64,000 nucleotides of DNA from JAJDOD01 sp050299835 (GTDB lineage: Bacteria > Pseudomonadota > Alphaproteobacteria > Rhodobacterales > Rhodobacteraceae): assembly GCA_050299835.1 (NCBI GenBank), contig JBNKWP010000008.1:1-64000 (forward strand). The letters run 5' to 3'. Positions 50,582 to 58,832 of this stretch are shown here, one piece after another (position 1 is the first letter of the stretch; the number at the start of each line of letters is the position of its first letter). A program made the position numbers and the translations under genes. The notes beneath the pieces are model-generated. The model was given only the letters and a program-made list of their open reading frames with translations, was not told the DNA's origin and ran no database searches.

Positions 50582-50977
50582 CCGTTTGGCGTTCGCGCCC
50601 CAGTCATAGACATTCATCCGGGGCCGTGCATAAACGGCCAGCTTCGAGCCACCGGGCTCATCCGTCGCCTTCACGGTGATGAAATGACGGAACCCGAAGA
50701 CCGGCGAACGCGCGACAAAGGTGATCATCCCCTCGTCTACGCTGCCTTCAACCACGCCTGCCGTCCAGTCGCGCCGTACAATCCCAACCAGCGTTTCCAG
50801 CACCGTTTCGGCATCGGCGGGAAACCGGGGGGCCTCCCGGCCGATCAGCCGCACTTCCGAACGTTTATGTTCCGGCTCGGCCGGGTCTTCGTGAAAAGGT
50901 TCTGTGTCGACGGGAATCAGCCTCATCACGACGAGAGCGACAAGGATCAGTCCAAGTGTAGAAAGCAGCGTTGCCAT
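50540..50977 (-). CDS. DUF1499 family protein, membrane-anchored
   Basis: A 145-residue protein with one N-terminal helix (MATLLSTLGLILVALVVMRLI) and a DUF1499 domain (VLETLVGIVRRDWTAGVVEG, then SPVFGFRHFITVKA and SRMNVYDWGANAKRL-like end, here ARPRMNVYDWGANAKRLDRW). Function unknown. I start at ATG 50977, with GTGAGG just upstream, rather than TTG 50989. It overlaps the convergent small exported gene by 42 bases. Confidence 0.85.
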   Translation of the reverse strand: MATLLSTLGLILVALVVMRLIPVDTEPFHEDPAEPEHKRSEVRLIGREAPRFPADAETVLETLVGIVRRDWTAGVVEGSVDEGMITFVARSPVFGFRHFITVKATDEPGGSKLAVYARPRMNVYDWGANAKRLDRWLGELDQTLR

Positions 50978-51016
50978 GCGCCTCACCAAATACCTACTTC
51001 CTAATGGTAAGTAACT

Positions 51017-51973
51017 TCAGCGCCGGTTCCAGCCCCAAAGTGCAATGAGATCGTAAGCCACATGCGCGCCCGCAAGAGCGGTAATATTTGCATGATCGTA
51101 AGGCGGCGACACCTCCACCACATCTGCGCCGACGAGATTGATCCCTGCCAGCGCGCGCAGGATCATGCCAGTCTGCGCTGTCGTCAGCCCGCCCCAAACC
51201 GGCGTACCGGTTCCCGGCGCAAAGGCCGGGTCGAGCGCGTCGATATCGAAGCTCAGATAGACCGGTGCATCGCCCAGGGCCTCGCGCGCCTGTGCGGCCA
51301 CATCAGCCCCGCCATGCACGGCCCGCGCGTCGATTCGCGTGATCTCTGTCGCTTCTTCGCCCTCGACCTCGACCCGAGTCCCGATCTGAACCGTCTTCGA
51401 TGGGTCGATCAGCCCTTCCTTCATCGCCTTGTAAGCGAAGGTCCCGTGATCGACCCGCGCCGGATCGTCGTCGGTCCAAGTGTCGGGATGCGCGTCGAAC
51501 TGCAAAAGCGCCAACGGCCCGTGTTTTGCGGCATGCGCGCGCAGGCTCGGAAGCGCAACGGAATGATCCCCGCCCAGGATAAGGCAAGCCGCACCCGTCC
51601 CAATCACCCCCGCAACGTGGCGTTCGATCCTCTCCGGTACTTCCGATGGTCTGGCATAATCGAAGGCCATATCGCCCGCATCGGCAATCTTGAACCGTTC
51701 CAGCGGCGAATACCCCCAGCCGTAAGGCACGTCCCCCGCCATCAGCGTCGAGGCTTCCCTGATTGCGCGCGGCCCGAACCGTGTTCCCGGTCTTTGGGTC
51801 ACCGCCTGGTCGAAGGGAACGCCGGTCACCGCAAGGTCGAACCCGCTCACATCCTTCGCGTAAGGCCGTCGCAGAAATGACATTACACCTGCGAAGGGGT
51901 TCTCATACCCCAATCCCGTGTCCGCCCCGGAAATCGCCCGGTCCACCTCGTGTTTCGCGTCTTCCAGCGCCAT
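51017..51973 (-). CDS. speB: Agmatinase/arginase-type ureohydrolase
   Basis: A 318-residue manganese ureohydrolase, most likely agmatinase (agmatine to putrescine and urea). The metal motifs are complete: GGDHSVALP, DAHPDTW and SFDIDALDPAFAPGTGTP. Agmatinase is favoured over arginase by length and by the PYGWGYSP-type N-terminal loop, but guanidino-acid hydrolases share these motifs, so the substrate is not certain. The start at 51973 has GGAGGG upstream; the frame is open further, without support. It is divergent from mazG. Confidence 0.87.
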   Translation of the reverse strand: MALEDAKHEVDRAISGADTGLGYENPFAGVMSFLRRPYAKDVSGFDLAVTGVPFDQAVTQRPGTRFGPRAIREASTLMAGDVPYGWGYSPLERFKIADAGDMAFDYARPSEVPERIERHVAGVIGTGAACLILGGDHSVALPSLRAHAAKHGPLALLQFDAHPDTWTDDDPARVDHGTFAYKAMKEGLIDPSKTVQIGTRVEVEGEEATEITRIDARAVHGGADVAAQAREALGDAPVYLSFDIDALDPAFAPGTGTPVWGGLTTAQTGMILRALAGINLVGADVVEVSPPYDHANITALAGAHVAYDLIALWGWNRR

Positions 51974-52032
51974 GACTTGCCCTCCGGTGCTTTCCCGTGA
52001 GACGTAACCCGCAGCGAAACCGGAGCCAAGCC

Positions 52033-52836
52033 ATGACAGACCCGATCTACGACACACCCCACGGCTGGCCCCGCCTGATCGAGGTCATGCGCCGCCTGCG
52101 TGATCCGGTCTCGGGCTGCCCCTGGGACATCGAACAGACCTTCGCCACCATCGCGCCCTACACCATCGAGGAAGCCTATGAGGTGGCCGACGCGATCGAA
52201 CGCAACGCCTGGGACGAATTGAAAGGCGAACTGGGCGACTTGCTGCTGCAAGTCATCTATCACGGCCAGATCGCGGACGAGGCGGGACATTTCGATACCG
52301 AAAGCATCGCCCGGCAGGTCACCGAGAAGATGATCTCCCGCCATCCGCATGTTTTCGGCGACGACAGCAACGAAAAGAGCGCCGAACAGCAAACCCGCGA
52401 CTGGGAAGCCGCCAAAGCTGCTGAGCGCGAGCGCAAGGGCGAAACCCGCACGCTTGACGGCGTTGCCCTCGGCCTCCCTGCGCTTCTCCGCGCCATGAAA
52501 CTGCAAAAACGCCTCGCCCGCGTCGGATTCGACTGGGACGAGGTCGAACCGATCCTCGACAAGCTCACCGAGGAGATCGGCGAACTCCACGCCGCCCGCG
52601 ACATCTCGCAGGATGCCATGGAGGACGAATTCGGCGACCTTCTCTTCGTCATGGTCAACCTCGCCCGCCATTGGGGCATCGACCCGGAAGCAGCTCTGAG
52701 ACGAACAAACGCCAAGGTCGAACGGCGCTTCGCCTCGGTGGAGGACAGGTTGGCGGAAAGTGGACGCAATCCGCGTGACGCGACACTGGACGAGATGGAC
52801 GCGCTCTGGAACGACGTGAAAGGCGCGGAGGGATGA
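52033..52836 (+). CDS. mazG: Nucleoside triphosphate pyrophosphohydrolase MazG
   Basis: A 267-residue all-alpha NTP pyrophosphatase with two MazG domains. The first has IEEAYEVADAIERN and ELGDLLLQVIYH, the second LTEEIGELHAARD and DEFGDLLFVMVNLARH, giving the two sets of Mg-binding acids. Full-length two-domain form, as in E. coli MazG, which removes aberrant nucleotides and can lower ppGpp. I start at ATG 52033. The stop overlaps the next frame as ATGA. Confidence 0.94.
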   Translation: MTDPIYDTPHGWPRLIEVMRRLRDPVSGCPWDIEQTFATIAPYTIEEAYEVADAIERNAWDELKGELGDLLLQVIYHGQIADEAGHFDTESIARQVTEKMISRHPHVFGDDSNEKSAEQQTRDWEAAKAAERERKGETRTLDGVALGLPALLRAMKLQKRLARVGFDWDEVEPILDKLTEEIGELHAARDISQDAMEDEFGDLLFVMVNLARHWGIDPEAALRRTNAKVERRFASVEDRLAESGRNPRDATLDEMDALWNDVKGAEG

Positions 52837-54119
52837 CCCGGCAAGGGTCTGCTTTGCGCAGCCGTCCTGCCGTTCGCCGAAGCGCCCAGAACCCTGCTGT
52901 GATGTTAAAGGCCGTGGCAATTTTGCTGTTGATCGCCTGGGGTATCGATGTCTCCGCTGGCCCACTGTCGGCGGCCTCGCAGGCAGAGGCACCGATCCTT
53001 TCTCCTTCCGTTAGCAAAGGCGAACGCGGGGCCGCACTGGACCGGTTCTGGCAGGGTTGGAAGGCCGTCTACCTGTCCCGGGGCTGCGGCGGCGCCTATG
53101 TCGATATCGCGGGCGACGGCAAGCCGACCTATGGCGACAGCGCGCTGAATACGCTCACCGTGTCCGAGGCCCACGGCTATGGCATGGTCGCCCTCGTGAG
53201 AATGGCCAGTCGGGACCCGCAGGCAAAACTGCTTTTCGACGACATGCTCGCCTATTTCCGGCTGCATCCCGCCGAGAGTGGGCCGGGCCTGATGGCCTGG
53301 AACCAGACCCGCGATTGCAAAGACGCCCCCGATGGCGCGACGACGGCCAGCGACGGCGACATCGACATTGCCCTGGCGCTGCAACTGGCGGAGGAGACGT
53401 GGGGCGGCTACGCAAACGATTCCGCCGAGGTCCGCGCGGCCATTCTTGACCGGGAGATCACCCGTCACGATCTGGTCAAACTGGGCGACTGGGTGCACTT
53501 CGATGTCTACGACGTGGCCTCGCGCTCATCGGATTTCATGCCTTATAATTTCGCCAAATTTGCCGAAGCGGCTGGCCCCGATGCCGCCCGTTGGCGGGAT
53601 ATCCGAAACGCGGGCTATGAAACCTGGAAGCGGCTTTCCGAAGCCCATGCCCGGAGCACCGGCCTCGTGCCGGATTTCATGGTCGGGATGCCTGACGATC
53701 CGCGCCCCGCCCCGCCGGGCTTCCTCGAAGGGGACTATGACGGGTTCTATTCGTGGAATGCCCTGCGCTTTCCTTATCGCCTGGCGGCCGATTACCGGGT
53801 CAGCCGCGATCCACGGGCTGCCGGCCAACTGCGGCGGATCAACACCTGGATTCGCGCCGCAACCGACGGCGAACCATCGCGCATCGCTTCGACCTACCGG
53901 CTGGACGGCAGCGTCCCGCCGGATGGCAGGTGGACAGGAGACCCCGGCTGGATATCCATGTTCGCGACCGCTGCAATTGCGGGCAGTGGCGATCCCGAAG
54001 CAGATCAGCTCTGGATGAACGCCCTTTGGGACGCCATGGTCGCTATCCCGATTGAGGAAGGAGACTACTTCGGCAACACTCTCAAGCTGCTCGCAATGAT
54101 TGATCTGGCAGAGATGTAA
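52833..54119 (+). CDS. Glycoside hydrolase family 8 protein
   Basis: About 428 residues (405 if ATG 52902 is used, where the signal peptide MLKAVAILLLIAWGIDVSAG begins; I keep 52833 for the ATGA overlap with mazG, but 52902 is likely). The GH8 (alpha/alpha)6 domain shows SEAHGYGM with the general acid Glu and TTASDGDIDIALAL with the second catalytic acid. GH8 includes endoglucanases such as BcsZ, which trims cellulose during export, and chitosanases. No bcs or other polysaccharide synthase genes lie nearby, so it may trim another glucan. Confidence 0.87.
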   Translation: MTRQGSALRSRPAVRRSAQNPAVMLKAVAILLLIAWGIDVSAGPLSAASQAEAPILSPSVSKGERGAALDRFWQGWKAVYLSRGCGGAYVDIAGDGKPTYGDSALNTLTVSEAHGYGMVALVRMASRDPQAKLLFDDMLAYFRLHPAESGPGLMAWNQTRDCKDAPDGATTASDGDIDIALALQLAEETWGGYANDSAEVRAAILDREITRHDLVKLGDWVHFDVYDVASRSSDFMPYNFAKFAEAAGPDAARWRDIRNAGYETWKRLSEAHARSTGLVPDFMVGMPDDPRPAPPGFLEGDYDGFYSWNALRFPYRLAADYRVSRDPRAAGQLRRINTWIRAATDGEPSRIASTYRLDGSVPPDGRWTGDPGWISMFATAAIAGSGDPEADQLWMNALWDAMVAIPIEEGDYFGNTLKLLAMIDLAEM

Positions 54120-54222
54120 CCCGCGCGCCTCGTGAACAGCGCCTGCTGGAAACACATTTGAAAATAGCGCCTCGCCCGAAGCATTGGTGGCTGCGCAGAC
54201 GACGGGTCGGGTCTCGTGCTTG

Positions 54223-55350
54223 TCAGACCGGCTCGATGTCCCCCTCAGCCCGCAGCGCGTGAAACCCCGCCTCGAACGTCGCAAAGTTTTCCGCGGCAAT
54301 GGCCGCCCGCATCTGCTCCATCAACTCCTGAAAATAATGCAAATTATGCCATGTCAGCAGCATGCCCGAGATCATCTCGCCCGCCCGGAACACGTGATGC
54401 AGATAGGCCCGCGAATAGCCTCGACAGGCCGGACATCCGCAATTCTCGTCCAGCGGCCGGGGATCATCCGCATGGCGAGCATTCTTGATATTGACCACAC
54501 CGCGTCGCGTGAAGGCCTGGCCCGTGCGCCCTGACCGAGATGGCAGAACGCAATCCATCATGTCGATCCCGCGCTTCACCGCGCCCACGATGTCGTCCGG
54601 CTTGCCGACGCCCATCAGGTATCGCGGCTTATCCGCGGGTAGCATGCCCGGCGCGTAGTCGAGACAACCGAACATGGCCTCCTGCCCCTCGCCGACCGCC
54701 AGTCCTCCCACGGCGTAACCATCGAAACCGATCGCCGTCAGCGCCTCCGCACTGGCCAGGCGCAGGTCTTGCTTAAGCCCGCCCTGCTGGATGCCGAACA
54801 ACGCATGTCCCGGACGATCTCCGAAAGCATCGCGTGACCGCGCCGCCCAGCGCATCGACAATTCCATGCTTTCGGCAATCCTGTCCCGGTCGGCTGGCAG
54901 GGCGGGACATTCGTCGAAGCACATCACGATATCGCTGCCCAAAAGCCGCTGCACCTCCATCGAGCGTTCGGGCGTCAGCATGTGTTTTGAGCCGTCGATA
55001 TGACTTGAAAACCGAACTCCCTCTTCCGTCAGCTTCCGCAGCCCGGCCAGGCTCATCACCTGGAATCCGCCGGAATCCGTCAGGATCGGCTTTTCCCAGT
55101 TCATAAACCGGTGAAGCCCTCCCAATTTTGCGATTCGCTCAGCCGTGGGACGCAGCATCAGGTGGTATGTGTTGCCAAGAAGGATATCTGCGCCGGTTGC
55201 CGCGACGCTCTCAGGCATCATCGCTTTCACCGTCGCGGCGGTTCCGACGGGCATGAAGGCCGGTGTCCGGATTTCGCCACGCGGCGTCCGGATTAGTCCG
55301 GTCCGGGCCTTGCCGTCGGCAGCGGACAGTGTGAAGGAAAACTGGGTCAT
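54223..55350 (-). CDS. tgt: Queuine tRNA-ribosyltransferase
   Basis: A 375-residue enzyme that swaps guanine 34 for preQ1 in GUN-anticodon tRNAs. DSGGFQVMSL holds the catalytic Asp region, MGVGKPDDIV and DCVLPSRSGRTG follow, and the zinc site is CGCPACRGYSRAYLHH. I start at ATG 55350, where the conserved FSFTLSAADGKARTG begins; the frame is open upstream without support. It is divergent from the DUF59 gene. Confidence 0.95.
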   Translation of the reverse strand: MTQFSFTLSAADGKARTGLIRTPRGEIRTPAFMPVGTAATVKAMMPESVAATGADILLGNTYHLMLRPTAERIAKLGGLHRFMNWEKPILTDSGGFQVMSLAGLRKLTEEGVRFSSHIDGSKHMLTPERSMEVQRLLGSDIVMCFDECPALPADRDRIAESMELSMRWAARSRDAFGDRPGHALFGIQQGGLKQDLRLASAEALTAIGFDGYAVGGLAVGEGQEAMFGCLDYAPGMLPADKPRYLMGVGKPDDIVGAVKRGIDMMDCVLPSRSGRTGQAFTRRGVVNIKNARHADDPRPLDENCGCPACRGYSRAYLHHVFRAGEMISGMLLTWHNLHYFQELMEQMRAAIAAENFATFEAGFHALRAEGDIEPV

Positions 55351-55492
55351 CGGCACCAAATGCCCTGCGGTGACGCCCATGCCAAGCCCCGTTCCTTCCC
55401 GCCCCCGCGACACGGTGGCCCAAGTCACCCAGGACGACCTTTACCCATCCCGGCACAATCCCTATATATTCGGTCAACTAAAGGACCGTCCC

Positions 55493-55858
55493 ATGACCGT
55501 TGACTCCGCCGCACCGATGGAAGGCACGCCGCTCATCAAACCCTCTTCGACCGAGCACCCGCTGCACGAAGCGGTGGTAGAGGCCTGCCGATCCGTCTAC
55601 GACCCCGAAATTCCGGTCAACATCTATGACCTGGGACTTGTCTATACCATTGACATCACGGATGAAAACGCCGTCACCGTCACTATGACCCTGACCGCTC
55701 CCGGCTGCCCTGTGGCAGGAGAGATGCCGGGCTGGGTGGCCGACGCAGTGGAACCCCTGCCCGGCGTCAAGCAGGTCGATGTCGAACTCACCTGGGAACC
55801 GCCCTGGGGCATGGAGATGATGTCCGACGAGGCACGTCTGGAACTGGGATTCATGTAG
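55493..55858 (+). CDS. DUF59/MIP18-type Fe-S cluster assembly protein
   Basis: A 121-residue protein with the MIP18/DUF59 domain: VVEACRSVYDPEIPVNIYDLGLVY, then TMTLTAPGCPVAGEMPGWVADAV with the conserved Cys, and VELTWEPPWGMEMMSDEARLELG. This is the SufT/PaaD-like form used in Fe-S cluster delivery. AAGGA precedes ATG 55493. In related genomes I recall this gene standing next to an IscA/SufA gene; here the two are separated by the SatD-like and DUF3307 genes. The first operator palindrome begins one base after its stop codon. Confidence 0.88.
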   Translation: MTVDSAAPMEGTPLIKPSSTEHPLHEAVVEACRSVYDPEIPVNIYDLGLVYTIDITDENAVTVTMTLTAPGCPVAGEMPGWVADAVEPLPGVKQVDVELTWEPPWGMEMMSDEARLELGFM

Positions 55859-55905
55859 ACAAGCAAATTTGCTTGTAATTTTCAAAAACAAGTGTATTTA
55901 CTTGT
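55859..55905 (+). promoter_or_regulatory. Tandem palindromic operator before the SatD-like gene
   Basis: A perfect 18-bp palindrome ACAAGCAAATTTGCTTGT (55859-55876) and an imperfect copy ACAAGTGTATTTACTTGT (55888-55905), centres 29 bp apart. Together they suggest ACAAGTAAATTTACTTGT as consensus. A possible promoter, TTGTAA (55873) and TATTTA (55895), lies across both, so a bound dimer would block it. The likely ligand is the HTH of the gene product at 55930, by inference. Confidence 0.7.
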
Positions 55906-55929
55906 TGCGTAAGCAGCAGGTGCTACTCA

Positions 55930-56547
55930 ATGCCACAGCGTGCCGTACTCACCGGCGATTTCATCCATTCTTCAAATCTGTCGCCGGACGATCTCGACAG
56001 TCACATGACGTCTGTCCAAATCGCTCTTGAGGACTGGAGAGATGCCGATGGCCCCGACGATCACCACTTCACCCGCCAAAGCGGCGATGGCTGGCAAGCC
56101 GTCATTCGTCCACCTGAAAAAGCACTAAGAGCATCGTTGTTCATTCGCGCCTGGCTCCGCCGAAACGGTGCAAAACGAGATACACGCATATTCATAGCCG
56201 AGGGCAATGTGACTTTGCCTGAAAACAGCAATCTGAACGAAGCAACCGGGCCTGTGTTCACGGCGTCAGGTCGTGGATTGGATAACCTTGGAAGGCGCGC
56301 CGAATTCGGGCATGCGGCGGGTGGGCCTATGGCGGCGACTGTCCGTCTTGCTGACCACATCAGCCGAAGCTGGACCGAAGCTCAAGCACGCATACTTGTC
56401 GAGACACTCAAGTTCCCCAGAACCCAGGAGGAGATTGCCAATCGGCTTGGCGTCTCGCAACAATCGGTGCAGCAGACCCTTTCCGCTGCAGGCTATCAGG
56501 CATTGTCGGAAGCCCTAGAGTTCATAGAGAAGGCCAACCATGACTGA
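55930..56547 (+). CDS. SatD-like protein with C-terminal helix-turn-helix
   Basis: A 205-residue protein. The N-terminal 130 residues resemble the SatD family: LTGDFIHSS, RQSGDGWQAVI, TRIFIAEGNVTLP and TGPVFTASGRGLD, a pattern similar to class III cyclase-like folds. The C-terminus holds a clear HTH, about 160-195 (FPRTQEEIANRLGVSQQSVQQTLSAAGYQAL). SatD itself was named in a Streptococcus acid-tolerance operon but its action is unknown. The HTH and the two palindromes upstream suggest autoregulation. It overlaps the DUF3307 gene by eight bases. Confidence 0.75.
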   Translation: MPQRAVLTGDFIHSSNLSPDDLDSHMTSVQIALEDWRDADGPDDHHFTRQSGDGWQAVIRPPEKALRASLFIRAWLRRNGAKRDTRIFIAEGNVTLPENSNLNEATGPVFTASGRGLDNLGRRAEFGHAAGGPMAATVRLADHISRSWTEAQARILVETLKFPRTQEEIANRLGVSQQSVQQTLSAAGYQALSEALEFIEKANHD

Positions 56548-57262
56548 AACCCTCACGGCCCTCCTTCTCGCCCATGTCTGCGCCGATTTCCTTCTTCAGA
56601 CCAACAACATGGTGGCAACCAAACGCCGCCCGACCACGCTCCTCCTCCATGCGGTCATCGTCATCGTCACCGCCCAGATCGCTCTCGGCCGCGTTGATGT
56701 CTGGGAACCGCTGGCGCTGGCCGCCGCCCATATCGCCATAGATACCGTCAAGACCTTTGCCCTGCCCGACAAGCTCTGGGCCCTCCTCTCCTATCAGGCC
56801 GCCCACCTCGCCACGCTCCTTGTCGTGGCCGTTTACGCACCCGAGCTTCACGCAGGCGGTCTGTGGGCCCCGTTCGACTGGATCGCCCCGACGATGGCAA
56901 TTGCTGCGGGCCTGGTCGCTGCAACCGTTGCAGGCGGACATGCGGTGGCCTGCCTGGTCAAACCATGGGCCGAAGATGACCTGCTGCCCAAAGGGCTTGA
57001 GAACGGAGGCCGCCTCATCGGCCTTCTTGAGCGTGGGATAATCTACATTCTGATCCTCGTAGGACACCCCGCAGGAATTGGCTTTCTGATCGCCGCCAAA
57101 TCTGTGCTGCGCTTCGAGACAACATCGAAGGACACGCGCGCCGGAGAATACGTCATCATCGGTACATTGGCCTCATTCGGCTGGGCGATGCTGGCGGGTT
57201 GGGCCACACTGGCACTGCTGACTGCGCTCCCACCCCTTGGATTTCTGCCGCAAACCCCCTAG
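56540..57262 (+). CDS. DUF3307 membrane protein
   Basis: A 240-residue membrane protein. The N-terminal DUF3307 domain begins LLLAHVCADFLLQTNNMVATKR, with the conserved His and Asp inside a helix, then LLHAVIVIVTAQIALG. A second half has further helices up to about residue 230 (ASFGWAMLAGWATLALL). Function unknown. SatD-like and DUF3307 genes occur together in many bacteria, to my recollection, so the pair is probably one functional unit with a cytosolic regulator and a membrane partner. Confidence 0.83.
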   Translation: MTETLTALLLAHVCADFLLQTNNMVATKRRPTTLLLHAVIVIVTAQIALGRVDVWEPLALAAAHIAIDTVKTFALPDKLWALLSYQAAHLATLLVVAVYAPELHAGGLWAPFDWIAPTMAIAAGLVAATVAGGHAVACLVKPWAEDDLLPKGLENGGRLIGLLERGIIYILILVGHPAGIGFLIAAKSVLRFETTSKDTRAGEYVIIGTLASFGWAMLAGWATLALLTALPPLGFLPQTP

Positions 57263-57292
57263 ATTCAGGGCAGCACCCGAAAGAGGCACCCA

Positions 57293-57676
57293 ATGTTCGG
57301 CATCCCCGGCAAACAGGCCGTGACCATGACACCCGCCGCGATCAGGCAGATCGCACGGTTGATGGAATCGAAAGGCCACAAGGGCCTGCGCATCGGCCTG
57401 AAGAAAGGCGGCTGCGCGGGTATGGAATACACGATGGATTACGCGGACGAGGTCAATCCCGCCGACGAGGTGGTCGAGCAGGACGGTGCCCGGGTGATGA
57501 TCGCGCCGATGGCGCAAATGTTCCTCTTCGGGACCGAGATCGACTACGAGACCTCCCTTCTCGAAAGCGGCTTCAAGTTCCGCAACCCCAACGTGACCGA
57601 CGCCTGCGGATGCGGTGAGTCGATCAAGTTCAAGGATATCGAGGAACTGGCGACCGAGCGCGAAGCCCGAGGCTGA
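57293..57676 (+). CDS. HesB/IscA/SufA-type Fe-S carrier
   Basis: A 127-residue A-type carrier that receives and passes Fe-S clusters. The three cluster ligands are in GGCAGMEY and the terminal ACGCGES. AAIRQIARLMESKGHKGLRIGLK is the family start. It follows DUF3307 by 30 bases. It probably works with the DUF59 protein at 55493. It could be called sufA or iscA; no suf operon is visible in the window. Confidence 0.92.
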   Translation: MFGIPGKQAVTMTPAAIRQIARLMESKGHKGLRIGLKKGGCAGMEYTMDYADEVNPADEVVEQDGARVMIAPMAQMFLFGTEIDYETSLLESGFKFRNPNVTDACGCGESIKFKDIEELATEREARG

Positions 57677-57699
57677 TCCCAACCGCCCGCATGGTCCGA

Positions 57700-57726
57700 A
57701 ACCCGCCGAATTCCGAATGGCGGGTT
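57700..57726 (+). terminator. Hairpin after the IscA-like gene
   Basis: A perfect 8-bp stem AACCCGCC (57700-57707) and GGCGGGTT (57719-57726) with an 11-base loop, followed by AAAATCC rather than a T run. It is a plausible but weak terminator. Confidence 0.4.
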
Positions 57727-57796
57727 AAAATCCCCTTGCCTTTGTTTATCCTCGCGCGCAAAGGCATTGGCCGTAAAACATGAGCAGCAGGACAAA

Positions 57797-58540
57797 ATGC
57801 CGGGGCAAGTGCCGGAGTTCTCCATCGTCGTTCCTATGAAGAACGAAGCCGACAATATCGGGCACCTTGTTGCGGCGATCGAAACCGCCTGCGCAGGCCG
57901 AAGCTTTGAGGCGATCTTTGTCGATGACGGGTCCGACGATGGCACAGCAGAGGCAGCCAAGGCGCTCGGCAAACCCTGGCTCCGCATAGTCCAACACCCG
58001 AAATCGGCCGGCCAGTCGGCAGCTGTCCATTCCGGTGTCATCGCGGCCCGCGCGCCGGTGATCTGCACCCTCGACGGCGACGGCCAGAACCCGCCCGCCG
58101 AGATCCCGAATTTGGTTGCTCCCCTTCTATCAGAAAACCCGCCCGGCCTTGTTGCGGGCGAGCGGCAAAAACGTCAGGACACGCTGTCCAAACGCTGGGC
58201 CAGCCGTTTTGCCAACGGCCTCCGCGCCTGGCTGTTAAAGGACGGCACACGCGATACCGGCTGCGGCCTCAAGGCATTCCGCCGCGAGGACTTCCTGAGA
58301 CTGCCGTTCTTCAACCACATGCACCGCTATCTACCCGCACTCTTCAAGGCATACGGCCTGAGCGTCATGCATATGCCGGTGTCACATGAAGAGCGTCACG
58401 CAGGCGCGTCGAACTACACGAATTTGCAGCGCGGTCTTGTCGGTGCCGTTGACCTTTTCGGCGTTATGTGGCTGATCCGGCGGGCCAAGCGCGTCTCACC
58501 CCAGGAAACGAAATGGCCCGATGATCCAGAGCCTTCTTGA
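57797..58540 (+). CDS. Glycosyltransferase family 2, polyprenyl-phosphate sugar synthase-like
   Basis: A 247-residue GT2 enzyme resembling dolichol/undecaprenyl-phosphate mannosyltransferases. FSIVVPMKNEADNIGHLVAAI begins the Rossmann-like domain; FVDDGSDDGT and CTLDGDGQNPP hold the DxD-type residues. No C-terminal membrane helices are present, as in DPM1-type enzymes. I start at ATG 57797 (AGGA upstream) rather than TTG 57767. It overlaps the next gene by 20 bases; with it and the GT39-like gene it forms a lipid-sugar modification cassette. Confidence 0.87.
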   Translation: MPGQVPEFSIVVPMKNEADNIGHLVAAIETACAGRSFEAIFVDDGSDDGTAEAAKALGKPWLRIVQHPKSAGQSAAVHSGVIAARAPVICTLDGDGQNPPAEIPNLVAPLLSENPPGLVAGERQKRQDTLSKRWASRFANGLRAWLLKDGTRDTGCGLKAFRREDFLRLPFFNHMHRYLPALFKAYGLSVMHMPVSHEERHAGASNYTNLQRGLVGAVDLFGVMWLIRRAKRVSPQETKWPDDPEPS

Positions 58541-58832
58541 ATATTTCAAGGTCACCTCGACCCTTGACCTGATCTGGCTTTCCGTCGGGCTGTTCGCGCA
58601 ACTCATGTTCTCGGCCCGCTTCCTGATCCAGTGGATTAGTTCCGAACGCGCCCGCAAATCGGTTATGCCGGTGGCCTTCTGGTGGTTCTCGATCATGGGC
58701 GGACTGCTCCTCTTGGCCTATGGCATCTACCGCGGCGAACCCGTCATTATCCTTGGCCAGGCCTTCGGGATCGTGGTCTATGCCCGCAACCTTGCTTTGA
58801 TCTATGCCGACCGGAAACGCGCGGCGCTCTGA
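58521..58832 (+). CDS. Lipid A biosynthesis N-terminal domain (LABNT) membrane protein
   Basis: A 103-residue protein with three helices. LIWLSVGLFAQLMFSARFLIQWISSERARKSVMPVAFWWFSI is the LABNT domain, found alone or fused to LpxB. GQAFGIVVYARNLALIY closes it. It stands alone here, between two glycosyltransferase genes, overlapping both. It may present a lipid substrate to them or flip an undecaprenyl-linked sugar; that is inference. Confidence 0.88.
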   Translation: MIQSLLEYFKVTSTLDLIWLSVGLFAQLMFSARFLIQWISSERARKSVMPVAFWWFSIMGGLLLLAYGIYRGEPVIILGQAFGIVVYARNLALIYADRKRAAL

